From G965216255 sp965216255 (lineage in GTDB: Bacteria > Bacteroidota > Rhodothermia > Rhodothermales > Bin80): a stretch of DNA of 64,000 bases. Within the stretch, counting starts at the first letter, position 1; each line of letters begins with the position of its first letter. The notes under the pieces are model-generated. The model saw only the letters and a list, made by a program, of their open reading frames with translations. It was not told the DNA's origin and did no database searches. Shown here in pieces: positions 11,001 through 18,658 of this stretch. The stretch is from positions 1,488,001-1,552,000 of the forward strand of contig OZ244148.1 in the NCBI GenBank assembly GCA_965216255.1. The letters run 5' to 3'. The position numbers were made by a program, and so were the translations under genes.

Positions 11001-11918
11001 GAGGGTCTGGTTAGGTCCATCTATGTGAAATCGATACATATTCAGAAGTGCCGTGAAGGTACCCGGAATTCGGCCACTCAGCAGATTGCCATCCAAGTGC
11101 AAGGTAGTTAATGCCGTAGCATTACCCAATGTACTAGGGACTTCACCAGAAAGGGTATTCAGACCCAAGTCAATTCCAAGCGCGAGCGTCAGGTTACCCA
11201 ATTCAGCAGGAATAGCTCCGGTCAGCCTATTGCTCCGCAAATCAAGGTCAAAAACGTGATCGAAATTACCTATCTGGCGAGGTAGCTCGCCCCTCAAATT
11301 GTTGCCCGGAATTACTACCCTGGTCACACGACCATTACTATTAACAGTCACTCCATGCCATGTATTGGCCACTTCCACGGTTGGAACTGGATCATTGGCA
11401 GCAACCGCCCAATTACTTCTGTCAACCCAATTGTCTCCGTCGGTTGCGTTATATAATGCCTTCAACCCATCAAAGTCTTCCTGATCAATAGGCACAGCTG
11501 GGCGATTAGTCAAAACCAAAGTAATCAACTCACGGGGGGGATCACTACTCGGCCTTCGAAGTGTTTCCATGGTTGCATCGCCGTACAATTCACCCCAAGA
11601 ATAGACTGACTGCGTCTTACTTGGGTTAATTCCATCATAAGCTTCTATATCAACGGCGACCCAATTATCTCGGCCAGGCACAGCTTGAATTTGATTCATG
11701 GCCGCCGATGAAAAGTCGACATCGCCGAAATGTATTTCGTCTGCTGTCTGATGTGACTCAACTTGGGTAGCTCCGTTCACTTCCATGTCCTGACCGAACA
11801 AGATTCGTGATCCAGTTATCGCGGCCAAGGCAATTGCAGGACCCAAGTGGCGCAATGTAGAACTACGAATTACTCGAAGCCCGAACCGCGTCCGTCCAAG
11901 AGACAGTTGTGCTCTCAT
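8088..11918 (-). CDS. Secreted LRR/Ig-like protein with T9SS sorting domain
   Basis: A 1276-residue paralogue of the 2069-8002 product that lacks its FnIII and cadherin-like front half. It has an N-terminal hydrophobic segment (GPAIALAAITGSRILFG), a short unique region, then three cycles of a W-rich cap (DGDNWVDRSNWAV), plant-type LRRs, a LC(A/I)P-type closing segment and an Ig-like LPTGLSFDSQARTISGTP module, followed by a T9SS type A sorting domain (NYPNPVATASRIVFDLP, MYDLLGRSVQQ). The last ~450 residues are nearly identical to the neighbour, while the first two cycles are diverged; that mosaic pattern suggests gene conversion. Likely exported by the type IX system and anchored or released at the surface; ligand unknown. 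The start at 11918 is followed by a basic n-region and hydrophobic core, fitting a signal peptide. Confidence 0.88.
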   Translation of the reverse strand: MRAQLSLGRTRFGLRVIRSSTLRHLGPAIALAAITGSRILFGQDMEVNGATQVESHQTADEIHFGDVDFSSAAMNQIQAVPGRDNWVAVDIEAYDGINPSKTQSVYSWGELYGDATMETLRRPSSDPPRELITLVLTNRPAVPIDQEDFDGLKALYNATDGDNWVDRSNWAVAANDPVPTVEVANTWHGVTVNSNGRVTRVVIPGNNLRGELPRQIGNFDHVFDLDLRSNRLTGAIPAELGNLTLALGIDLGLNTLSGEVPSTLGNATALTTLHLDGNLLSGRIPGTFTALLNMYRFHIDGPNQTLCIPSTPALNSWRSTVSDFQGRVCTVEVGLSFEGSINHQTFELGRAVTTLVLPMATDGQAPYNYSLSPSLPTGLSFDSQARTISGTPTVIWVLTTYTYYATDASGKSGSVQFSLSVVEELVSSGSFTADWQSLVRLYISTGGGDWDVNTNWSRSLVREPTLSELNTWHGVTVNGGRVTGLELEGNSLVGVLPKQLGNLTALESLDLSSNAIEGRIPSSVGNFEALSRLDLSDNVLTGRIPDSMGEITTLVELRLHGNEFIGEIPNSIGQLTTLMELNLGRNYLSGAIPGTIGNLTDIRLLDLGENSLVGQIPRTLGGLAQLNRLFVHNNLLVGLLPDTLTSLSGLSVLWFHGQAVCASTAAAMQTWLNLLMDRKGPDCVQQIGFAGTVEDQTYVIGQAVGDLVFPEAASGDPPYTYSLVPVLPTGLMFDRNARRISGSPAETLQRTNFKYAVRDRHGLTGELAFTIEVNSVVHESDWRVLVSLYTSTRGGSWTENMNWSSSVSSVPEASELEAWYGVSMSGGRVTKLDLGDNDLAGGLPEEVGRLTQLTRLYLDNNELTGEIPGEVGRLTQLTRLYLDNNELTGEIPGEVGRLTQLTRLYLDNNELTGEIPEEIGELTQLRQLHLDNNALTGEIPVELEGLTQLEYLNLHGNALRREVPVELGELSQLKMLDLGTNMLTDNIPDEIGRLRALTSLNLGRNRLSGAVPRALGNLVSLEELYLHDNELTGQLPVVLAGLSELELLWFQGQELCAPLAPGFQSWLVGIDDVMGPICGANTLTFMASVEDQVYTQGVSVADYILPRAEGGQSPYTYTLSPELPAGLTFHSAARTINGTPTEVRESGQYTYAATDAVGRTGALTFMLEVLMSTLSTDEAERLPEKLVLHGNYPNPVATASRIVFDLPARAQVAVEMYDLLGRSVQQLPPTWVEGGYGREVELPLRHDLPSGAYVYRLLVQTESTTLTETGRVMILR
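9200..9415 (-). repeat. Tandem 72-bp LRR repeats, second gene
   Basis: Units start at 9200, 9272 and 9344, 72 bp apart, and match the repeats of the neighbouring gene. This is the most recombination-prone stretch shared by the two paralogues. Confidence 0.88.
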
Positions 11919-12144
11919 GATTGGGTGACGTTAAAGGAGATGTGCTTAGCGTAGAAGTGTGATGAAGGTTATGAGTTTATTGCTTTAATGTCAACTCCAA
12001 ATTCGTGATTCCTTACGATACCCTCCGTGCCTTTGGATATTCCGACATAGTTGCGCACCAAAGTTAGTTAAAGACGGTCAATACTGGATTGTGAACGGTT
12101 TGGGATTCACCAAGCCATTCACATTTTCTGATCCACTATTGACC
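11919..12144. other. Upstream region of LRR gene
   Basis: About 225 bp between the LRR gene start and the first transposase debris. It presumably holds the promoter of the minus-strand LRR genes, but I see no convincing Bacteroidota -33/-7 pair, so no site is called. Confidence 0.35.
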
Positions 12145-12610
12145 CATGACCCAACCAGAGGTGATCGCGCACCTCGGCCCGGTGCGCGACAAGCGGGTTT
12201 ATGCCGGTCGCCGGTTCAAGTTGTACCTGATGCAGTAGCTTGCGCGAGATCTGGCAGATGCAGAACAGGTTCCACGGAGCCGGGAGCGTGCAGGCAGCGG
12301 AGAAGGACAGGCACGCAGTGCCTGGATGCCGCTGTGGCGCATGAAGAGACTGCCTGCCTACGGTGCGGGCACGCGGGTAGGACGGGTGTCGAGGAGCTTT
12401 CAGAGACAGAAGAGGCCGTGGCGGGGCCCGAGGGTGATGACGCTGCCCGGCAGAAGGTACAGAAGCAGGCCCTCGAGGTGATCGAACTACGCAGCCTGAG
12501 GCAGGCACGGCAGCGCCTGGGAGGCTACATTAGCTTCTACAACCACAGTCGTCCGCACCAGAGCCTTCGGTACCGAACCCCATCCGAAGTCTATCACGGC
12601 CATTCAGGAC
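12145..12610 (+). pseudogene. Transposase mosaic ending in IS3-type integrase C-terminus
   Basis: Decayed mobile DNA. The second half reads EVIELRSLRQARQRLGGYISFYNHSRPHQSLRYRTPSEVYH, the hallmark C-terminus of IS3-family OrfB (YNHxRPHQSLxxxTPxEVY), ending near 12600. The first part (MTQPEVIAHLGPVRDKRVYA, then a stop) is in another frame and not recognised. The DDE core is absent, so this is not functional. Other insertion debris follows directly. Confidence 0.6.
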
Positions 12611-12708
12611 CCCACCCATCGATGGCTATAACCCACACGACAACCACATGCCCACTGGGACCAACATGTCCCGCCATCCCCCAAAACCCTGGCAGTTCTC
12701 TATCTTAA

Positions 12709-12972
12709 ATCAAGCGAAATCCTGTCCAACGATTGGGGTACACCTCAGCACACGGCCTCTACCAGGCCCTGCAGCCGACCTTCGGCAGTCGCCTTCGTGT
12801 ACAACGCTGCCAGATGTACAAGCAGGACCGCGTGACAAGCTATCTGGCCAGATACAGACCGGCTTCGCTGTCATCGTGCCCTGACGCTCGCCTACCAGAT
12901 CCCGGATTGTGAAGGGGCCAAGGCGCCCCTGATGCAGATACACACGGCGCTGCTTCGTCGCAACGGGTCGGC
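12709..12972 (+). pseudogene. Mutator/IS256-like transposase remnant
   Basis: Fragments in shifting frames resemble the central part of a Mutator-type transposase: QRC(Q)xxKxxxVTSYLARYR followed by LAYQIPDCEGAKAPLMQIHTALLRRNGSAA. It is not the same subfamily as the intact IS256 at 29723. Frameshifts and stops interrupt it, and it is cut at 12973-12980 by the target site of the DruA-transposase IS. Confidence 0.45.
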
Positions 12973-12980
12973 GGCTAGGC

Positions 12981-15586
12981 CTGCCGTTTGCCCATAACCG
13001 GCTATTAACATTTGGAATTTTGCTGTGTAGTTTCACGGCATGTTCCAGCAGAACCAGATTTTGCGTACGCTGAGCGCGCCTTCTTCCCGAGGTGCATTGG
13101 GACAGGTGCTCAGCGACCGGAGTCTGGACAATCGTACGGCCATAGCGCATCGTGTGTGTGAGCGCTTCGGCTTTTTCGATGTCCTGGGAAAGACGCAGGT
13201 GGCCACGTGTGCAAAGGCGCTCTCCAAGCTGGAGGCGCGCGGCGAGATCGTGTTGCCCGCTCCGCTGAACAGCCATGCCAAGGGGAGTTCGCCGCGGTTG
13301 CTGCCGGCTCCTGTGCCGGCAGCGGAAGGGGTGCCTTTGACGCTGGACGGCATAGAGGATTTGGCGCTGGAGCTGGTGGAGACTGACGAGCAGCGTGCGG
13401 TGTTCAATACGCTCATGCACCACGAGCATCCCCGGGGAGTGACGACGTTAGTGGGGGCGCAGGTGCGCTATCTCATCACAAGCGCACACGGCTATGTGGC
13501 GGCTGTGGGGTTTTCCGCTTCGGCGCTGCGTCTGGCAGACCGGGAGCGTTATCTGGCCTGGAGCGAAGCGCAGCGCCGGGCCTTGCAGCACCACGTGGTG
13601 TGTCTGAGCCGTTTTCTGGTCCGGGTGCCGTGCAAGCATCTGGCCAGTCATGTACTGGGCCGTGTGCTGCAGCGGCTGCCTATGGACATGGGAAGGCGCT
13701 ACGGCTACCGTCCATGGGTGGTGGAGACCTATGTGGCACCGGATCAGGAGGGTACGTGCTTCAAGGCGGCCAACTTCGTGCGTATCGGCCAGACGGCCGG
13801 TGGCAGGCCCGGCCCGGATGGAGAGCCGGAACCACCCAAGGCGCTGTATGTGTACGAGTTGGACCCTACATGGCGCAGGCGTCTGGGCGTAGCCCGTGTG
13901 GAGGCATCTCCCGTGAGGTTGCCGCACGAGGGGATCTCGAGTGAGGCCTGGGCCGAGACAGAATTTGGAGGAGCCCCCTTGGGAGATGTCCGCTTGTCGG
14001 CGCGCTTGGTAAAGAGTGCCTCCATGCTTGCCGACGTCACAGGCGGCTCTATCGTGGCCCATACGGCCCATGATGCGGCCGCGGTGAAGGGTCATTACCG
14101 ACTGCTGGAGAGCAAAGAGGGCTCGGCGGTGACGCCGGAGAACATCCTGGCGCCGCACCGCGAGCGCACGATAGAGCGCATGCGGAGCCAGAAGGTAGTG
14201 CTTTGCGTGCAGGATGGCACAAAGCTGAACTATGCTACGCGCCCGGCCTGTTCTGGATTGCAGGTCATAGGCAGCAATCAGACAGAGACAAAGACGCTCG
14301 GTGTGCCGCTTCATATGACGATGGCGATGACGGCGGACGGTTTGCCGCTGGGGGTGCTCCGGTGCAGCTACAAGAAGCCGGACCCGGGCCCTGAAGCGCC
14401 CGGGACGCAGCAGTGGCTTAACGGGTATGCGGATGTGTGCGAGGCAAGAAAGGCGCTCTCGCGGAAGAGTTCAGTGGTGTTGATCATGGACCGGGAGGCG
14501 GACAGTTTTGCGCTCTACGACCTGCAGCGCACAGCGCAGCAGGTACATGTGCTGGTGCGTGCCAAAGGTGAGCGTCTGCTGGTCGGAGGCCAGAAGCTGA
14601 TTGCGAGCTTGAAGAGTGTTTCCCGGGCCGAGACGATCGAGATCGAGATCTCGCGTGTGACAGCGCGTCCGAAAGCCTCGCGCCGCAAGGTACGTGCTGC
14701 ACGCAGCTACCGGATGGCTAATGCGGAGGTTCGCTACAAGCGGGTGGAGCTTCCGGATCCGCGAGGCAAGGCCGCTGCTTTAAGCCTGTACGGCGTGCAT
14801 GTTCGGGAGACGAATCCGCCTGGGGGTCAGAATCCGCTGGAGTGGGGGCTGCTCACGAGCATCAAGCTGCACACGGCAGAGGATGCGGTCCGGATGCTGG
14901 ACTATTACCTGAAGAGGTGGCGCATTGAAGACTTCTTCCGGGTACTGAAGAGCGGCTGCAAGGTAGAGAGCATGGCGCTGCGCACGGCGCTGCGCCTGGA
15001 GCGGGGGATCACGATCTGGTGTGTTGTTGCCTGGCGCATCATGGTGTTGACCCTGCTCGGCCGCACGGTGCCGGAATTGGATGCGGAGGTGTTCTTTACG
15101 GAGATGGAGCTGCGCTTTCTTTCCGGCTATGCCACGCGGGTGAAGCTGCCGCCGCCTCGCACGCTGCAGCAGGCCATCCTGGCCGTAGCCGTCCTTGGGG
15201 GCTACCAGAACCGCAGCCGCGATGGCCCCCCGGGCCACCAGATCATGTGGCGCGGCATGGACCGGCTAAGCCTTACCACCCTGGGATACGAGGTCAGGGA
15301 CGCACAGCATTGATGGAATTGCCTGTTCTGCGGGCAAGTCCGGGCAACAATATCCACCCGCTCTGGCGCCCAACAGACGGCGCGCATCCTGAAAGACATC
15401 CTGTGTACATTCTTGTGCGCATGCCGTAGAAACCGGCCGCAAAGCCCAACATCAGGCCCAACAGCCACCGAAAAGACCCGGCACAAGGCACAGATTCCCC
15501 ATTGAACGGACACATTCACTTGGACTCTTCAGACCCATTAGGCTTACAAAACCGTTTGTTGTAAAAGCCTTATGGGCAAACGGCAG
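12981..15586 (+). mobile_element. IS4/Tn5-type insertion sequence with DruA-domain transposase, copy 1
   Basis: A 2606-bp element bounded by perfect 16-bp inverted repeats, CTGCCGTTTGCCCATA at 12981-12996 and its complement at 15571-15586, flanked by an 8-bp direct repeat GGCTAGGC (12973-12980 and 15587-15594). A second copy of the same length lies at 53784-56389 with its own 8-bp duplication AGCTAGGG, which confirms both ends. It carries one gene. It is inserted into transposase debris. Confidence 0.95.
13040..15313 (+). CDS. Transposase: DruA-like (DUF4338) domain fused to Tn5-type DDE core
   Basis: A 757-residue transposase, intact in this copy. Residues ~115-290 match the DUF4338/DruA family (FNTLMHHEHPRGVTTLVGAQ, RVPCKHLASHVLGRVLQRLP, RYGYRPWVVETYV, GTCFKAANFVRIGQT). 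Residues ~310-370 resemble the Tn5 transposase DNA-binding region (DVRLSARLVKSASMLAD, GHYRLLESKE). The DDE core follows, with Asp in VVLCVQDGTKLNY, Asp in VVLIMDREADSFALYD and the IS4 Y-R-E block YYLKRWRIEDFFRVLKSGCK (~630-650). Tn5 transposase itself is about 476 residues, so the extra N-terminal ~290 residues are the DruA-type addition. The start at 13040 (MFQQNQILRTL) lies about 60 bp inside the left repeat. DruA is known as a component of Druantia anti-phage systems; its role here is not established. Confidence 0.88.
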   Translation: MFQQNQILRTLSAPSSRGALGQVLSDRSLDNRTAIAHRVCERFGFFDVLGKTQVATCAKALSKLEARGEIVLPAPLNSHAKGSSPRLLPAPVPAAEGVPLTLDGIEDLALELVETDEQRAVFNTLMHHEHPRGVTTLVGAQVRYLITSAHGYVAAVGFSASALRLADRERYLAWSEAQRRALQHHVVCLSRFLVRVPCKHLASHVLGRVLQRLPMDMGRRYGYRPWVVETYVAPDQEGTCFKAANFVRIGQTAGGRPGPDGEPEPPKALYVYELDPTWRRRLGVARVEASPVRLPHEGISSEAWAETEFGGAPLGDVRLSARLVKSASMLADVTGGSIVAHTAHDAAAVKGHYRLLESKEGSAVTPENILAPHRERTIERMRSQKVVLCVQDGTKLNYATRPACSGLQVIGSNQTETKTLGVPLHMTMAMTADGLPLGVLRCSYKKPDPGPEAPGTQQWLNGYADVCEARKALSRKSSVVLIMDREADSFALYDLQRTAQQVHVLVRAKGERLLVGGQKLIASLKSVSRAETIEIEISRVTARPKASRRKVRAARSYRMANAEVRYKRVELPDPRGKAAALSLYGVHVRETNPPGGQNPLEWGLLTSIKLHTAEDAVRMLDYYLKRWRIEDFFRVLKSGCKVESMALRTALRLERGITIWCVVAWRIMVLTLLGRTVPELDAEVFFTEMELRFLSGYATRVKLPPPRTLQQAILAVAVLGGYQNRSRDGPPGHQIMWRGMDRLSLTTLGYEVRDAQH

Positions 15587-15594
15587 GGCTAGGC

Positions 15595-15811
15595 AACTGA
15601 TTGGATATTCCAACGTATTTGGACGGTCAATCCAACTGATTCCTAACACGTAAGTCGTACGATTGCAAACACTTTGCCGATGGTGATGCGTTGATTTCGC
15701 GTGACGGGTGTTAGAAAGTAACAATGTCACGCGTTCTTGTGATGCCGGGGACCTGACAGTTAAGCCAGCTGTTTTCACACCGAATCGGCCTGGAGTGTAA
15801 TGTGGTGTACG
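15595..15811. other. Unassigned sequence between IS elements
   Basis: About 215 bp following the right target duplication of the DruA-IS. No gene, RNA or repeat recognised; probably older insertion debris. Confidence 0.4.
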
Positions 15812-15939
15812 GTAAGCGTCTGGTGAGCCCCATCTTGTGAGGTGGCGTCGGGATCTTGTGATTGAACAATTCACGACGATCCCATGGGTAAGAGGGGACG
15901 TAGTTCGAAGGAGATGTATCCGCCGGTAGGGAGGTACCT
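15812..15939 (+). mobile_element. IS66 left-end remnant
   Basis: Begins GTAAGCGTCTGGTGAGCCCC, matching the left terminus of IS66 (GTAAGCGTGCGGTGAA at 16092). About 65 bp in, an ATG (15882) opens MGKRGRSSKEMYPPVGRYL, similar to the start of the IS66 accessory protein TnpA (MRQPRRTAEEMFPLVEQYE). It is cut at 15939 by the terminus of the ISNCY-like element A. The rest was not found beyond the other end of element A. Confidence 0.6.
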
Positions 15940-16177
15940 AGTGATTGACCGAATACTCTCTTTTTTCGGCCTCGAATGCACAGGCACGGTCGTTTTTTGA
16001 GTTCGTTGACGGTCCGCTTCGAGTGTTTCGGCCATGCTGGCGTCTCTTGCGTGCGCGCACGGACAGTTTGCGGCTCGAAGGACGTTGTGTTGTAAGCGTG
16101 CGGTGAAACCCATCTGGATAAGGTGACGATTTCTCGGGAGATTACTCATAGCCCCGAGGACTCAAAGCCTGGATGGC

Positions 16178-16470
16178 ATGAGACAGCCCAGACGTACGGC
16201 GGAAGAAATGTTTCCGCTGGTGGAACAGTATGAAGAAAGCAGCCAGACCGCTGCAGCGTTCTGTGCCGAGCGCGGCATCTCGTATGGGCAGCTGTTTTAC
16301 TGGCGTAGGAAGTATCGCCTGGAGGCTGCGGCAGCGGCGCCTTTGTGGAGATTGGCAGACCCGTGGCAGGTGAAGAGGCGCAAGTGGAGATCATGTACCC
16401 GGGTGGGATACGCGTGCGCCTCTTGGCGCCGGTATCTGCCTCGTACCTGGCGCAGCTGGTGCAGTCATGA
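16178..16470 (+). pseudogene. tnpA: IS66 TnpA accessory protein, frameshifted
   Basis: A small helix-turn-helix protein of IS66 elements. The N-terminus MRQPRRTAEEMFPLVEQYEE...GISYGQLFYWRRKYRLEAAA is in one frame; the expected C-terminus AQVEIMYPGGIRVRLLAPV...YLAQLVQS lies in the adjacent frame from about 16339 and ends at TGA 16468-16470. A single-base change near 16335 (GC-rich run GCGGCAGCGGCGCC) separates them. The stop overlaps the tnpB start by 4 bp (ATGA), as is usual in this family, so 16470 is the true end. Programmed slippage cannot be excluded, but a mutation is more likely because tnpC is also broken. Confidence 0.75.
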
Positions 16471-16814
16471 TCGGACTGGGGCCTTCGCACCGGTATTTCT
16501 TTTACCGGCCGCCGGCCGACATGCGCAAGAGCTTTGACGGCCTGTGCGCCTTGGTGAAAAGCGGCATGAAGCGGGATCCCATGTCGGGGGACGTCTTTGT
16601 GTTCGTCAACAGGAGGCGGAGCCATCTGAAGGCGCTTTCGTGGGACCGAGACGGCTTCGCCTTGTTTTACAAGAGGCTTGAAGCGGGTACGTTTGAGCTG
16701 CCGAAAGAGGATATGCCGACGTGGACGCAGATGGTGATGTTACTGGAGGGAGTGTCGCTGAAGTCCGTAAAATACCGGCGCCGGTATGCGGTTAAGAGCC
16801 GGAAATCGGGATAA
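16467..16814 (+). CDS. tnpB: IS66 TnpB (Orf2) protein
   Basis: An intact 115-residue TnpB/Orf2 family protein, required for IS66 transposition but of unclear biochemical role. Family signatures: RYFFYRPPADMRKSFDGL, GDVFVFVNRRRSHLKALSWD, GFALFYKRLEAGTFELP. Length is normal for the family. The start overlaps the tnpA stop, indicating translational coupling, and 51 bp separate it from tnpC. Confidence 0.92.
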   Translation: MIGLGPSHRYFFYRPPADMRKSFDGLCALVKSGMKRDPMSGDVFVFVNRRRSHLKALSWDRDGFALFYKRLEAGTFELPKEDMPTWTQMVMLLEGVSLKSVKYRRRYAVKSRKSG

Positions 16815-16865
16815 ATAGTATGTGGAAACGTGGAACAATGCATGTGCAGACGTTGTTGAATAATT

Positions 16866-18464
16866 ATGCAGTCCGAAGCACATTCCTCCCTCTCTTCTGC
16901 GGATGTTGAGACCTTCCCTGCGCAGCTTGCCGCGGTGCTTCAGCAGAACGCCAGCCAGTCCGAGGTAATCAGGACTGGTCAGTCCGAGGTAATCAATCAG
17001 CTGAGCGAGGAGATAAGCCGGCTGCAGGCGAAATTGGAGAGCAAGGACAAACAGCTGGCTGAAGCCCTCCGCCTGCTCTTTGGCTCCAGGAGCGAAAGGT
17101 ATGTACTGGGGCCGGAGGCGCAGCAGGGCCTCTTGTTTGACGACATGGAGGTCGAGGTGCCCCTGCCGCCCGAGCCCGAGACGGATCAGCCGAAGCGGAA
17201 GCGGCGCAAGGCCAAGCGGCGTCCGGACTTCAAGGATCTGCCGGATCACCTGCCCCGCGAGACGATCGTAATCCAGCCTGAAGAGGACACGACAGGTCTC
17301 ATTTGCATCGGCATGGAGAAGACGCAGTACCTGGAGATCGTGCCCAGCATGATAAAGGTGGTCGAGATTCATCGCCCCAAGTACGTGGACCCGACCGATG
17401 AGGACAGCGGCGTCATCATCGCCGAGTTGCCTCCGCGGCTGGTGGACAAGGGCATGGCCGGACCGGGATTGTTGGCCGATGTGGTGGTTAACAAGTACTG
17501 TGACCACTTGCCCCTGTACCGGCAGCAGCAGCGTTTCCGGCGGGAAGGCATTGAAATTGCCAAGTCCACGCTGGGAGGCTGGATAGCGCAGTCGGCATGA
17601 CACCTTGGGCCGCTGTATGATGCACTCAAGCAGGAGGCGCTCTTAAGCGGGTATCTGCAGGCGGATGAGACGCGTATCCAGGTCCAGGATCGAAAGAAGA
17701 AGGGCAAGACCCATCGGGGTTTTTACTGGGCGTACCACACTCCGGAGCAGAAGCTGTTTGTGATGGAGTATCGCAAGAGCCGTGCCCGTGCAGGTCCGGT
17801 GGCGTTCTTGGGTGGGTATGCGGGAGCGTTGCAGACGGACGGGTATGTGGCCTACAACGTCTTCGAAGCACACCCGTCTATGACGGTCTACGGATGCATG
17901 GCGCATGCCCGTCGCAAGTTCTACGACTGTCGTAGCTACGAACCGGAGAAGGCCGAGCACGTGTTGACAAAGATCAGGCGACTCTACGCCATAGAGCGCA
18001 GGCTGCGAGAGGAGGGAGCCAGTGCGGATCGTCGGCGCGAGGTACGTCAGGAAGAGGCCCGGCCTGTACTGGAAGCGCTGAAGCCATGGCTGGAGGCGAA
18101 CGGGGGGTTGCCCAAGAGTCCTTGGGGCCAGGCGACCAACTATACGCTCGGCCTTTGGAAAAGGCTGACCCGATACCTGGATGAGGGCCGCGTGGAGCTG
18201 GACAATAACCTCATTGAAAATGCCCTGCGGCCGTTGGCTATCGGCCGCAAGAATTACCTGTTCGCGGGATCACATGATGCGGCCCAGCGGGCAGCCGTGG
18301 TCTATTCGCTACTTGGCACGTGCAAGCTACACGGTGTCAATCCCCAGGAGTGGCTCACGGACGTGTTCGAGCGCATCCCGACGCATCCGGCCAGGCGCGT
18401 AGCTGACCTCTTGCCTCATCATTGGCAGAAGGCACGACAAGCTGACAAACACAAGGCGGCATAG
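16866..18464 (+). pseudogene. tnpC: IS66 TnpC transposase with internal TGA
   Basis: The DDE transposase of IS66, about 533 codons, interrupted by one in-frame TGA at 17598-17600 (GGWIAQSA-stop-HLGPLYDAL). Both halves are otherwise in frame. Visible: N-terminal leucine-zipper-like region (SEEISRLQAKLESKDKQLAEAL), LFGSRSERY, the zinc-binding/linker region (DLPDHLPRETI), first catalytic Asp in LQADETRIQV, then HARRKFYD, and the C-terminal DNNLIENALRPLAIGRKNYLF containing the catalytic Glu. CGA to TGA would explain the stop. This copy probably no longer transposes unless complemented or read through. Confidence 0.88.
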
Positions 18465-18658
18465 CTGCCAAGCGCCGAGTGTGCCGGATCCGGCAAGCCC
18501 ACCTGCTCTCCGCCTTCCAGCCGTCCTGTACCCATCGGCACACCTGTAGCTGCCGCTGACCTGTACTTCACCGGACGCTTACGTTGTGTTCCTATCGGGA
18601 GGGCATACGTGTCCCTTGGGGCCTGCGATTGGGACCTTTCTGCGAGGTGGTAGCGGGC

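Larger units (their letters stand above)
16092..18582 (+). mobile_element. IS66-family element inserted in ISNCY-like element A
   Basis: A 2491-bp IS66 with inverted ends (GTAAGCGTGCGGTGAA at 16092; complement GTAAGCGTCCGGTGAA ending 18582) and a perfect 8-bp target duplication GTTGTGTT (16084-16091 and 18583-18590). An 8-bp duplication is typical of IS66. Gene order is tnpA-tnpB-tnpC. The interrupted sequence reappears intact in the copies at 62080 and 63870. Confidence 0.95.

Noticed and set aside
13448..14314. 288-codon antisense ORF within the DruA-type transposase (also at 54251-55117)
   Set aside because: Opposite-strand shadow of a GC-rich gene; composition (His/Arg/Gln-rich) and lack of any motif argue against a real protein.
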